Of a DNA stretch of 41,249 bases, positions 18,101-25,365 are shown piece after piece. The notes below the pieces were generated by a model. It saw nothing but the letters and a program-made list of their open reading frames with translations, did no database searches and had not been told where the DNA came from. Both the position numbers and the translations under genes were made by a program. Each line of letters begins with the position of its first letter. Positions within the stretch are counted from its first letter, which is position 1. Location of the stretch: NCBI GenBank assembly GCA_039815145.1, contig JBCBZW010000038.1, positions 1 through 41,249 of the forward strand, in the 5' to 3' direction. This DNA comes from Pseudomonadota bacterium. GTDB lineage: Bacteria > Pseudomonadota > Gammaproteobacteria > Steroidobacterales > JBCBZW01.

Positions 18101-19511
18101 GCGTCCCGCCCATGTTGATCAACAGCTGAGATTGCTGCCCCGGGAGCGTCTTCACCAACGACCCCATATAGAAGGCGGAACGCCCGTCCGGACGGCGGGC
18201 AAAGCCGGCGCCCCAACCGTTGTTGACGAATAGCAGGTCCTTGTCACCGTCCCTGTCGACGTCCAACACGGTGACCTTCCGCGTATCGTGACCAAACCCG
18301 GGATCCGAATAGGGCTCGGTGACCAGCGGCGGTGCCGGGGCAGCCAATGCCAGTTCCGGGTCCGGCAGAGCCACGAAGGTGAAGTTCGCGTGACCGTTGT
18401 TCAGCCACAGCTCATTGCGCCGCACCGCCATGACCTCCTCCGGCAGGGTGTCGGCGTAGGTGACGGGATCCACGACGGGCGCGCGATGGGGGTTGGCGTT
18501 GGCCACCACGATGTCGATGTCCATATCGCCGTCGACGTCCTCGAGGGCGATGTCGGCCGTGGCCCCGGCCCGACCGCCGAAGGGGTCTGGCTGCACGGTG
18601 AAGCGCCCTGTCCCGTCGTTACTTAGGAACTTGTTGGGTGCGCCCGTGAAGTTCGGCCCGTACATGCCGAAGATCAGATCGTCGAACATGCCCCCGTCGA
18701 GATCAGCGCCATCCACGCCGCAGGAGTTGGCGGCATCGGGCGCGAGGCGATCGTCTTCATCGCCCGGCACGCCGTTAGCGCCGTAGGTCTCGTCCACGAA
18801 GTGCAGCGTGCCTACCGGCCCGTTCTCTCCGGTCTCCGTCTGCTGAATCAGGATCCGGTTCTGCGCGATGTGCTGATGATCCTCCGACCAGAAAGACGCA
18901 ACATCTATGGGATCCACGCCCACGCCAGCGGCGATCACCAGATCCGGGACGTCATCGTCGTTGATGTAGGTGACGAGGATGGTGCGCACGGACGGCGGCG
19001 GCAAGCCGTTCCAGTCCACACTCGTGGCGTCCTGAAAGCCACCGGGCACGTTGCTGTAGTGGGACACACCCGCACTCGCCGGTGGCGTAGGCGCCTGCGA
19101 CCCCGGGAGGTCTTGCAGCGGCGCGCCGTCGTTCAGCTTGCCGGTGTCCGCTGTGAGGGGGCTGGAGGTTTGGTTCGCCAACACGGCGATACCGCCGCTG
19201 CCTTGCACCGGCGTGTAGGGGGCCTGCCCTTGGTGCAGGGGTGGGTTGAACAGGTAGAAATAGCCGTAGATGAGGTCCTCATCGCCGTCGTCGTCGAGGT
19301 CGGCACTGGCGATGGTGTAGGTGTTGCGCACCTCGAGATCGAGGCGCGACTCCTCGATGTCGCTCACCCCCGCTCCGAGCGTCGCCTGTTGCAGCAGGGG
19401 TTCGTCACCGGGCGGGAGCACCTGGGCCACGGCGATAGTGGCGATAAGACACGGGATCGCCCCGCTGACGACGATGGATGTTGACCAAGTGGTCGCTCGC
19501 GCGTTTGGCAT
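15105..19511 (-). CDS. Giant secreted FG-GAP/VCBS repeat protein
   Basis: 1468 residues. ATG 19511 is preceded by a near-perfect AAGGAGG with 6-base spacing, and an Ala-rich signal peptide follows (cleavage near AVAQ). About a dozen calcium-binding DxDxDGDxD-type loops are spread over its length, for example ADLDDDGDEDLIYGY, LDVDRDGDKDLLFVN and AGDLDGDGDQDAVTGY. This is typical of integrin-like beta-propellers. The C-terminus has an IPT/TIG-like segment (SGGEMILYGANLAEV) and a beta-rich tail, without a PEP-CTERM or LPXTG signal. An extracellular adhesion or carbohydrate-binding role is inferred. It is the largest minus-strand gene in the array. Confidence 0.9.
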   Translation of the reverse strand: MPNARATTWSTSIVVSGAIPCLIATIAVAQVLPPGDEPLLQQATLGAGVSDIEESRLDLEVRNTYTIASADLDDDGDEDLIYGYFYLFNPPLHQGQAPYTPVQGSGGIAVLANQTSSPLTADTGKLNDGAPLQDLPGSQAPTPPASAGVSHYSNVPGGFQDATSVDWNGLPPPSVRTILVTYINDDDVPDLVIAAGVGVDPIDVASFWSEDHQHIAQNRILIQQTETGENGPVGTLHFVDETYGANGVPGDEDDRLAPDAANSCGVDGADLDGGMFDDLIFGMYGPNFTGAPNKFLSNDGTGRFTVQPDPFGGRAGATADIALEDVDGDMDIDIVVANANPHRAPVVDPVTYADTLPEEVMAVRRNELWLNNGHANFTFVALPDPELALAAPAPPLVTEPYSDPGFGHDTRKVTVLDVDRDGDKDLLFVNNGWGAGFARRPDGRSAFYMGSLVKTLPGQQSQLLINMGGTQQANVPGAAMNVFADVSEYALPHGRHINAILEDPSTSPVCPGQALCVEDGGWRPLLDMVPADLGQPADLEIDIGELDAPVETVSLPNTDEYPDLYVTAGPKAFNEVWINSGQWEWIAPQTEQPDAPFGGWSTKGRFLHGAYGLKRSEDGPPPTLAWDVLAESPENRPFHLIDFGQYLPRTRFDAITQGIHDFYTRTAVVADLDGDDFADVATADGDPERGEINQLYFYKGLNEDLAFRWAGTSDEGHMLPHRNTILAYGGIARDLDDDGDMDIVVPGAPTALILINDGTGVFTEQTFADRPEGGLLPFTGYNPLFTPSVTEAVEAVDFRGNDGQLDMIIGGYAPYDSEGYAYASRGLKPTNLSREWHLPDDSGAYGHPWEAPLAADEIPVRVHTTFYLEFDPALGRYRDVTLGQDAQGQELFDPAGRREHVMDRMRAGDLDGDGDQDAVTGYRDFHLNNPNVEAPLPSGPVNNGNNAPNPADWQTVISLWINEDGRLVDEAARFDDPTLVPAAYDRLPEWTEPDEPDDFWNICETDQYESISIADFDSDGDLDIFLARKDTGSATMKQAFPLRNRLLINMGGAQKDHPGAMGGWKTGEFRPVADFGGPLSQWSGSLGAPIDDGSFAGESGAVDSVAVDLDRDGDMDLLLNGTIKTGVTSGPGHPVVWLENPGNAEFEARSLPGLKVDKFINGVTSDLSQGDGPGASSLAVAAGDFDHDGDYDVVTTGRLSFTPRYFENVGSAEQPNFVDRTALRNVSGFGEAIEDGITWTEQWTHDGLIVADFTGDGRHDLYIPNFVGVAQDELYISTPLSDQVAGVPALADSYPPTAAQVSGGEMILYGANLAEVIELQLRRPGAAEVQTVLPTSTEPKRLRFDMPPRAAMGVLEVVAISAQGASHPFTVTHLNAAPAVEVDQATLTDLELLITDADGRGDIDPESLSIVLLGEPNVDISGLAQVALASGGYQVVVSSDFALPPGTQIVVEVGDQLAAYTSARVVLE

Positions 19512-19579
19512 CCCTGCCCTCCTTGCCCTGATGACTTCACGCGGTGGCCGCGGCAACCGCTGTGAATGGGGGAGTCAGC

Positions 19580-19600
19580 CCCGGGGCCTTTTGCCCCGGG
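19580..19600. repeat. GC-rich hairpin upstream of the FG-GAP gene
   Basis: CCCGGGGC-CTTTT-GCCCCGGG, a perfect 8-bp stem, about 70 bases upstream of the FG-GAP start. It may lie in the 5' untranslated region or terminate an incoming transcript. Confidence 0.45.
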
Positions 19601-19759
19601 CGAGCTGCAGTGAGTTGTCTGCGATACCGCCCCACTGGCTCGCGCTACCACGCCAGGAAGCCCGACACTTGAGATTACGTTTCTGTGCCCACGCTCCGGT
19701 CAGTCGACATCAAGCTCCGCTCATCAAGGTGTTAAGCTAACGCCATACAGGAAAGGAAG

Positions 19760-19926
19760 GTGCCGAACGGCGGATCTGATTGCTGCGGAACTTGCTGGTT
19801 CAATGCCCTCAACGATGGCAAGGCCGGGTATCCGGCCGAGCGACGTTCGGCCACGGCACGGTGCACGATCCGCTCAATTGGCATCAGGAACCCGTTCTGG
19901 ACGCCAGCACGCTGCGAGCAAACTAG
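19760..19926 (+). pseudogene. Frameshifted member of a Cys-rich MPNGGSDCCGTCWFN-type family
   Basis: GTG 19760, with AGGAAAGGAAG immediately upstream, opens MPNGGSDCCGTCWFNALN and continues to a CTIRSIGIRNPFWT segment. I recall a conserved bacterial family with this opening and a tail reading about FWTYCANHP. Here the tail in the original frame reads PARCEQTRL, whereas the neighbouring frame gives a TLRAN end with a stop at 19924-19926, which suggests a frameshift near 19900. The Cys cluster implies metal binding. The role of intact members is unknown. Confidence 0.55.
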
Positions 19927-19962
19927 ACTGATAAGCGCCAGAGACACCGATCGAGGGTTGAT

Positions 19963-20586
19963 ATGCGAACGACAATCATCGCAAGCATCGTTGGTCTCCT
20001 GCTCAGCTCGGTAGCTTCAGCACAGTGCCCTGAGCGGCTCACCGTAAAGGAGACCCGATCGACCGCCTTACCTACCGTTCGAACCCCCTTCTTCACGCAG
20101 TCTCTCTCGAGTGGCCATACGCTCATCCTAGATCGGACCGCCCTGGAACGAAGTCTGGCAAAGGTGATCGAGGGAGCCGCGTATTTGGCGAGTTCGAGGC
20201 ACGCGCTCAACGAAGCACTCTATGAGGCCGAGCCCCCGGTTGATGCGGCGACCGTCCAGCAGGCGCTGCGAGGGGGCACGCATAGCGGCTTTGAGGTTAT
20301 CGACGGCGTGCGCGTCTCGCAGACCGATGAGGAGCGACTTGCCGCGTCTCGCTTGCTCGAGCTTGCCATTCAGCGAGCGTTTGTGACTGGGGATGTTTCG
20401 CTGCGCCGCGAGGATGGAACGGCAGTCGACGAGCTCACCATCGAGCTGTTGGTCGATGCCGCAGACCCCGGTGAGGGTGACGTACACTCGGGGCTGCGCT
20501 GGGTCGATCGCGCCACCCGCGTGTTGGACTACTGTTTCGAGCCATTCTCTGTCCGGAACCAGTGGGCGGGCCCACGTCAACACTAG
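19963..20586 (+). CDS. Secreted hypothetical protein, 207 residues
   Basis: Signal peptide TIIASIVGLLLSSVASAQ with a likely cleavage after SAQ, then a soluble domain with Cys near both ends (CPERL and DYCFEPF) that may form a disulfide. No known catalytic motif is seen. ATG 19963 follows the decayed Cys-rich gene by 36 bases. Its stop codon lies in the loop of a hairpin (20567-20606). Confidence 0.65.
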   Translation: MRTTIIASIVGLLLSSVASAQCPERLTVKETRSTALPTVRTPFFTQSLSSGHTLILDRTALERSLAKVIEGAAYLASSRHALNEALYEAEPPVDAATVQQALRGGTHSGFEVIDGVRVSQTDEERLAASRLLELAIQRAFVTGDVSLRREDGTAVDELTIELLVDAADPGEGDVHSGLRWVDRATRVLDYCFEPFSVRNQWAGPRQH

Positions 20587-20606
20587 CGTGTGTGTTGGGC
20601 CACCCG
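20567..20606. terminator. Imperfect hairpin spanning a gene end
   Basis: CGGGCCCACGTCAACAC (20567-20583) pairs imperfectly with GTGTGTGTTGGGCCACCCG around the loop TAGC, which contains the TAG stop codon. It is a possible terminator. Confidence 0.35.
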
Positions 20607-20706
20607 CATCGGTGCTGCCGCTTGAGCAGCTGCCAGGACGGTTCGGGTCGGGAGGGAGAGGGCTGGTCTTTACACGTACCTCGACCTCATTCGGTCACGA
20701 CCCGGG

Positions 20707-20961
20707 ATGTACCTAGGCGGTGAGTCGCTCTTTGGCCTGGAGACGCTTCTCCAGAGCTACGAGGCTTGTCGGGAGGTCAACGAGATCTCGGAGACCGAAC
20801 CGGGCAAGCCGTTTCGCGCAGGCGACTTCAACGCGATGGCAAAGGGACTCAGGCGTCACGGCGATCTGCGCGCGGAGAGGGATGCACTGATGGAAGAACT
20901 GAACGCGACTATTAGAGCGGTACTAGGGGCTTTGGTGTGGAGACTGAATAGATGCTCATGA
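20707..20961 (+). CDS. RPGMYLG-motif protein with an unresolved start
   Basis: The ATG at 20707 is probably internal: the frame is open back to 20626 and reads YLDLIRSRPGMYLGGESLFGLE, a conserved N-terminal motif of a small bacterial family. No ATG, GTG or TTG occurs in the upstream part, although GGAGGGAGAGG (20651-20661) is a fine ribosome binding site. Either a non-standard start (CTT 20668 or ATT 20689) is used or the start has mutated. The RPGMY(L/I)G motif recalls the N-terminus of GyrB/ParE ATPases, but the rest of that domain is missing. It overlaps the next gene as ATGA. Confidence 0.55.
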   Translation: MYLGGESLFGLETLLQSYEACREVNEISETEPGKPFRAGDFNAMAKGLRRHGDLRAERDALMEELNATIRAVLGALVWRLNRCS

Positions 20962-21479
20962 GTCGATTCAAGCTCTTTGTGCTTTCGGTCGAAGCGGCGA
21001 GTATCTACGTAGTGTTCCTCGCCTTGGCAGTAGGCGCTTTCATCCTGGCCCAGGTGCTACCGACCAGACCCCCGTGGGTGGACTCGGATCCATCTTGGTT
21101 TCCGCCGGTGGTGCCCAGCGCGACAGCGGGATTTGCCCTGTTCTACTTGCTAGTCGTGCTGTGGGTCTTCGGCATCACCGTGCTCGGCCATCAGCTTGTC
21201 GGCCGGCGCCTCCACATGAGCTGGGGCACTGTCCCGTTCATCGTGAGCCCTGCCACCATCTGGCTCATCCTCGCCCAAGAGGCCTGGTTTCCAGGCGCCC
21301 ACAAGGTGGCGCGCGGCGTGTTCGAGCTCCCAGTCTTGGCGCTCCTGGTGTCGATCGCGTCCTTTTTGTTCTATCGTGAGGCTCGAACGGCGCGGTTCAC
21401 GGCGTGGAGCTGCTGGGTCGCGGCTGCCGTAGCTGCGACCACGTGGCTTCACCATGGCTGGGTGCAAACGAGCTGGTGA
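20958..21479 (+). CDS. Five-helix membrane protein coupled to the RPGMYLG gene
   Basis: 173 residues with about five transmembrane helices, including VVFLALAVGAFILAQVL, a FALFYLLVVLWVFGITVLG helix and the C-terminal helix ending with LHHGWVQ. ATG 20958 overlaps the preceding stop (ATGA), so the two proteins are probably made together and may interact at the membrane. ATG 20952 is an alternative. I do not recognise the family. Confidence 0.7.
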   Translation: MSRFKLFVLSVEAASIYVVFLALAVGAFILAQVLPTRPPWVDSDPSWFPPVVPSATAGFALFYLLVVLWVFGITVLGHQLVGRRLHMSWGTVPFIVSPATIWLILAQEAWFPGAHKVARGVFELPVLALLVSIASFLFYREARTARFTAWSCWVAAAVAATTWLHHGWVQTSW

Positions 21480-21612
21480 CTCGGGTCCGCATGGCTGCTC
21501 TGCCGATAGCCCGGCGCGAGGGCGAGGGTGTCGCGGTGTGGATGCTGCTTGCCAGCGCAACGGTCGATGCAGACCCGGAGGTCAGCATCGGCTTCGCCAT
21601 CATGGCAGAAGC

Positions 21613-21753
21613 TTCGACTACGCTGGCGCATCGGTCAGCGGCGCGGGCGATCTCAACGGCGACGGCATTGACGACTTGCTCATCGGCGCGCGCGGCGAGG
21701 GCATATCAAACGCGTCTTTTGCATTGGATACCGCAATCGCAGCAACCTACTGA
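21613..21753 (+). pseudogene. Fragment of an integrin-like FG-GAP protein
   Basis: The frame reads YAGASVSGAGDLNGDGIDDLLIG, a textbook FG-GAP repeat with its calcium loop DLNGDGIDD, and stops at 21751 after about 46 residues. No start or signal peptide precedes it; upstream in-frame sequence is unlike the family. It is a remnant of a different FG-GAP gene than the giant one at 15.1-19.5 kb, whose repeats lack this FDYAGASVSGAGD form and are on the other strand. Confidence 0.7.
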
Positions 21754-21770
21754 CGAGTTGCTCTCCTAAC

Positions 21771-21786
21771 GCCCCTCCTCCGGGGC
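21771..21786. terminator. Small GC hairpin after the FG-GAP fragment
   Basis: GCCCC-TCCTCC-GGGGC, a 5-bp perfect stem in the gap before the gene at 21843. Confidence 0.3.
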
Positions 21787-21842
21787 AATGCCATCTCTAT
21801 GCTCGCGGCCCGCAATGGTTAACCGCAGGTTCCAAGACTCAA

Positions 21843-22451
21843 GTGCTCCCAACGTATTCACTCGCTGCTCAGCTCGACCGCACCGATAGAACCCCAGCTA
21901 CCGAGCATTCGGATGCTTGTGACGCGCTCCAGCGCTTCGAGCAATGGACACACTCCATCAGCACGAACGCGCGCACGTGCTTCGACGACCCGCGCCTTCG
22001 CCAGACGTATTCAAAAAAGGTCGATCGCCTTCTCTGGAAGCATGCGCTCCTTGCACCAATCATGAACTTCTTCAGCCCATCGCACTCGACGCCCGAACGC
22101 GAATTTTCAGAACTGATAGCCACCGAGGGTCCTATTAGTACTCACCTGAGCGATTTCTCGGATCGAGAGTCCTACGTGTCAGCTGCCCTCCAGATGCTCG
22201 ACCGGGAACGGGTAGGCATCTACGTCCATGGCGCATTGGCGCGCCACCACTTGCATGTATCGCGTTGGGATCAGCCCTGGCGTAGCTACTACGCATCCCT
22301 GGCACTTACGCGATTCGATGATGATGGCGCCTTGAGCATTACAGTTACTCTATACTCAACAGACGCCCCCGATAATCGGATACTCAGGCTTGCCGGTGAC
22401 CAAGCGATCGGTAAACTCATCGAACTCGGGTTTGTCAGGATATCGCGCTGA
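21843..22451 (+). CDS. Hypothetical cytosolic protein, 202 residues
   Basis: Soluble protein with a helical first half (FEQWTHSIST, DPRLRQTYSKKVDRLLWKHALL) and a beta-rich second half (YYASLALTRFDDDGALSITVTLY, ILRLAGDQAIGKLIELGFV). No signal peptide or recognised motif. The GTG start at 21843 lacks an obvious ribosome binding site. Function unknown. Confidence 0.55.
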   Translation: MLPTYSLAAQLDRTDRTPATEHSDACDALQRFEQWTHSISTNARTCFDDPRLRQTYSKKVDRLLWKHALLAPIMNFFSPSHSTPEREFSELIATEGPISTHLSDFSDRESYVSAALQMLDRERVGIYVHGALARHHLHVSRWDQPWRSYYASLALTRFDDDGALSITVTLYSTDAPDNRILRLAGDQAIGKLIELGFVRISR

Positions 22452-22510
22452 GATTCGCTCTCGAGCGCAGCACAGCGAGCGCCCATAGTGCCTCCATACC
22501 CATTGAGCTA

Positions 22511-23044
22511 ATGCAGCCGAAACGGATGCCACCTGCGCACAAGCTCGTACCACTTGTCGTGGTGACGGCCGTTGCCTTGATGTGTGTTGGCGCCTGCTCA
22601 GGTAGAGACGTGCCCCAGACCTTCCAAGGTGAGCACCTGCGAGGCGGACAGCCTGGGGAAGTTGCCCTGACAATCGATGCCCCCCGCTTTCCTTCGGTAC
22701 TGCTAACCCACGCGAACGGCAGCCTCAACCTTGGCGTTTTCCAAGCGGGCACTCATGCACCGATCCTGACCTTGCGCGACCACGACAATGATGGTGTGGT
22801 GGATCTCCTAACGTACTCCGCTGTCTCGGCGGATGGCGAACCGTTGGTCGATGTCGAAGACTACGGGATGGATGGCCAACCGGACTTCATCTTCAACCGC
22901 CAAGCGGGATCGGCTCAGGTCTATTTCCGCGGGCGCTGGCACGAAGTAGATGGTGTCGGCACTGGAGTCGCAAGCGTTGAGGTTGACGGCGCCCGACTCC
23001 CGTTGAAGGAGATCATGGGAGAGATCGGCAGACCTAACCTGTGA
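22511..23044 (+). CDS. Putative lipoprotein with calcium-loop-like repeats
   Basis: 177 residues. The signal sequence ends in the lipobox-like CVGAC, so lipidation and periplasmic or outer-membrane location are likely. The mature part holds DHDNDGVVDLLTY and a second loop, DYGMDGQPDFIFN, both like the calcium loops of VCBS/EF-hand-type repeats. It could be a small single-repeat relative of FG-GAP proteins, consistent with the giant gene and the fragment nearby. Start ATG 22511. Confidence 0.65.
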   Translation: MQPKRMPPAHKLVPLVVVTAVALMCVGACSGRDVPQTFQGEHLRGGQPGEVALTIDAPRFPSVLLTHANGSLNLGVFQAGTHAPILTLRDHDNDGVVDLLTYSAVSADGEPLVDVEDYGMDGQPDFIFNRQAGSAQVYFRGRWHEVDGVGTGVASVEVDGARLPLKEIMGEIGRPNL

Positions 23045-23054
23045 GCGACGAAGC

Positions 23055-23147
23055 GTGGACCTCCACGGCGGAGTCTCAGCGGCTGCCATCGTCAAACAGC
23101 TCCAGGAACACGAGACCACCCTGAACGCCTATGTTGAGCGACTATGA
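23055..23147 (+). CDS. Possible 30-residue leader frame
   Basis: A GTG frame reading VDLHGGVSAAAIVKQLQEH and ending LNAYVERL, whose stop overlaps the next start as ATGA (23144). The composition looks coding, but so short a frame could be chance. No recognised family. Confidence 0.25.
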   Translation: MDLHGGVSAAAIVKQLQEHETTLNAYVERL

Positions 23148-23365
23148 AGCGACCAGATGACAGGAGAGATAGAGCGGCGGCAGTGGAGACACGAAGAAGA
23201 AACACCCGACTAAGCGTCGCGCTGCTCATCCCAGCGCTCGCGTACGTCGGCGTTGCTACCGATCTGGTGGCACCCCATGTCGGCTTGGTCGGACAGCTGG
23301 TGCTTGCTGCCGGAGGGGCTGCCCTTTTCTTCGGCCTAGCGGCCCTGTGGGCTCGTGGGAATTGA
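23144..23365 (+). CDS. Two-helix small membrane protein, copy 2
   Basis: 73 residues; the last 55 align with the protein at 14077-14259: RRRNTRLSVALLIPALAYVG, VGLVGQLVLAAGGAALFFGL and an ALWARGN end. This copy has a longer basic N-terminus (KRPDDRRDRAAAVETR). Two helices with a positive N-terminus suggest an inner-membrane protein. Its role is unknown. Two copies 9 kb apart in the same orientation suggest cassette duplication. Confidence 0.7.
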   Translation: MKRPDDRRDRAAAVETRRRNTRLSVALLIPALAYVGVATDLVAPHVGLVGQLVLAAGGAALFFGLAALWARGN

Positions 23366-23778
23366 GGTCGCTTCGAAACAGGGGCTGAAGCGGGGAGAAC
23401 AGGGTCAAGCCACACAATCCCGAAGTCTCAGCGTTTGACACGTGAGGTAACCCGATAGATTCGATGAGGCGTAGTTTGAGGTACCAGTCGTGCTAGAGAT
23501 CAGAACATGGACCCGTTGAGCTTCATCAGCGGCGGTCGTAGGAGCAGGTCAGGCCGAGCCGACGCCCCAGTTTATTTGCGTGCCTTCGGCATATGTCTGA
23601 GTCGGACGACGCGAACGAGGTTATCGGTTACTCTCAGGACTGTCCGCTGTGAGGCTCGCCCCGAGGGCGTGCGGCACCGGCACACGGTGGCGTAAGCGCT
23701 TGCGCGCTAGCCACCTCCAGAGCCAATAAGTTCGGTGTCTTACGGGCGGAAACGGCCCACCCAGAATGGGAGCAAGGC
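23366..23778. other. Gap of about 410 bases with no firm gene
   Basis: A 62-residue frame at 23507 (opening MDPLSFISGGRRSRSG) and a short frame ending CPL near 23652 look like possible coding relics, but neither can be supported. A TTGACA followed 15 bases later by TAGATT (near 23430-23456) could be a weak promoter. Confidence 0.3.
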
Positions 23779-24192
23779 ATGTTGTGTTGGAAGAAGATCA
23801 GCGGCGCGGCCCTCGCCGTGGCACTGATGCCACTCGCCGCTCCGGCGGAGCAATGCCTGGATGTGTGGGCGTCGGTAGAGACCGACGGCTGGCCCGGCCA
23901 CGCCATAAGTCTGATGTTACCCCTCGAGACTGACGCGCCACGACGATTCCCTGGCGGGCGCGGCATCGATCATGTGGCCTCATTCCACACGTCCATGGCG
24001 GCGGACGGCACGATCACGCTCTACACGCAACTCGTCGACAAGGCCGCTGCCTGCGAGCCTCTCAAAGCGGAGCACACGTTCGCCCTAAGGGAAGACCGGT
24101 TGGTCGTCGGGAGCCTGCAGTGCGGGGATAGCACTCACCAGCTCGTGTTGGATTTCCGCGCCGTCGTCGAGCGGCCGACCGGGTGCTGGTGA
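23779..24192 (+). CDS. Small secreted hypothetical protein
   Basis: 137 residues: a signal peptide (ISGAALAVALMPLAAPAEQ), then a beta-rich domain with four Cys (EQCLDVW, AACEPL, LQCGDS, TGCW), which suggests a disulfide-stabilised extracytoplasmic protein. GGGAGCAAGG precedes ATG 23779, supporting the start. It resembles small periplasmic proteins of unknown function. Confidence 0.65.
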   Translation: MLCWKKISGAALAVALMPLAAPAEQCLDVWASVETDGWPGHAISLMLPLETDAPRRFPGGRGIDHVASFHTSMAADGTITLYTQLVDKAAACEPLKAEHTFALREDRLVVGSLQCGDSTHQLVLDFRAVVERPTGCW

Positions 24193-24417
24193 CCGACTGC
24201 CAGCGCCGCGATAGCCGGTAATCCATACGCCTGCTGATCGCTATCCCTCTGTTGCTTACCCCGTTAGGTGTGCATGGCGCGCCCTCGCCGGCCGGTCATG
24301 GTATCCGCTAACCACTCGGAGGCTGCTGCTGACACGGAAAGCCATCTCGACGCAGCGCCCCTGCAACGAGCAAGGAGTCTGGTAAACTAACGGGCTTTTC
24401 GAAGTAGAGGGACTACA

Positions 24418-25110
24418 ATGAAACCAATAACACAGACAATCCCAGCTGCTTTAGTATTCGGTCTTATCACCTTACCGATAACGGCACCCGCGGCGACCTT
24501 CGATATTACGTTCACTGGGGTAGTGGATTTCATCTACACCACACCAGCGCCAAGTCTCGATCCAGACGATGTTCCTTTCGAAACCGGTGATCCGTGGAGC
24601 ATCACGTTCACGCTGGACGATACCCTTGAAGATGAACTCCAAGGCAACTTTGACTGGCAGGCCTACTACCTGGCCCCGACTGGGTTCACCGGCGCCGTTG
24701 GCGACTTCGCTGTTACGACTCCGGATTATAGTATCGCCCTTTTCGATGCTGGCGACGTCGTAGATACAGACCGCATCGCAACGCAGTGGCGTCCCAATGC
24801 TCAGGCGGAGAACTTCGAGATGCAGTCGTTTGAGTTGCATCTCGAGGCGGCCGGCGGAGATGCCTTCGACGGGGTTGGCCCGTTGTCCGCAGACCTCTAT
24901 GACATCGATCTGTACGACCTCACGGAGTCGGGGTTCGTCATTGTCTTCGGGAATGCGCAGCTGAACGAAACCTACAATGCAAGCCTTACGCTCGACAGCA
25001 TCGACGTCGAGCCGAGGGTGGTACCCGCCCCCGCGACGGCTGTGCTGTTGCTCTCTGGTCTGGCAGGTATGGCGTTCAGGTTTCGGCGGTCTGCTGGTAG
25101 CGCCGCCTAA
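24418..25110 (+). CDS. PEP-CTERM sorting-signal exoprotein
   Basis: 230 residues with an N-terminal signal peptide (AALVFGLITLPITAPAA), an Asp-rich beta domain, and a C-terminal PEP-CTERM-type signal: VPAPATAVLLLSGLAGMAF followed by the basic RFRRS tail. Proteins of this kind are processed by an exosortase and usually exported to the surface or extracellular matrix. No exosortase is in this window. Start ATG 24418 is preceded by AGAGGGA. It is the only clear PEP-CTERM gene seen here. Confidence 0.85.
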   Translation: MKPITQTIPAALVFGLITLPITAPAATFDITFTGVVDFIYTTPAPSLDPDDVPFETGDPWSITFTLDDTLEDELQGNFDWQAYYLAPTGFTGAVGDFAVTTPDYSIALFDAGDVVDTDRIATQWRPNAQAENFEMQSFELHLEAAGGDAFDGVGPLSADLYDIDLYDLTESGFVIVFGNAQLNETYNASLTLDSIDVEPRVVPAPATAVLLLSGLAGMAFRFRRSAGSAA

Positions 25111-25299
25111 CGAGTGATTCCTCGCACCACTCCGGCTACTGCCGCAGCTATGCCTCCCCAAGCCTTGCGGAGGTAACGCGTTTGCCCGGGCGAGACGCGA
25201 AAATGGGTCGTCGAGCAAAGGAACGAGCCGAGCTGGCCTCGATGTGCAATCCAGCACCAGTGTCTGTCGTCGAACCGTACCTAAATGCGTTGGGGGTGA

Positions 25300-25326
25300 G
25301 CCAGCCGGCGATAGGCGCCGGCTGGC
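25300..25326. repeat. Perfect 11-bp stem hairpin
   Basis: GCCAGCCGGCG-ATAGG-CGCCGGCTGGC, the strongest perfect stem in the array, in the gap between the PEP-CTERM gene and the next gene. TGCGTTG occurs on both sides (starting 25286 and 25331). There is no T-run. It is either a terminator or a mobile palindrome. Confidence 0.5.
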
Positions 25327-25365
25327 TAACTGCGTTGTCGCTGCAAGTCCACTGACGCTAGCGCG

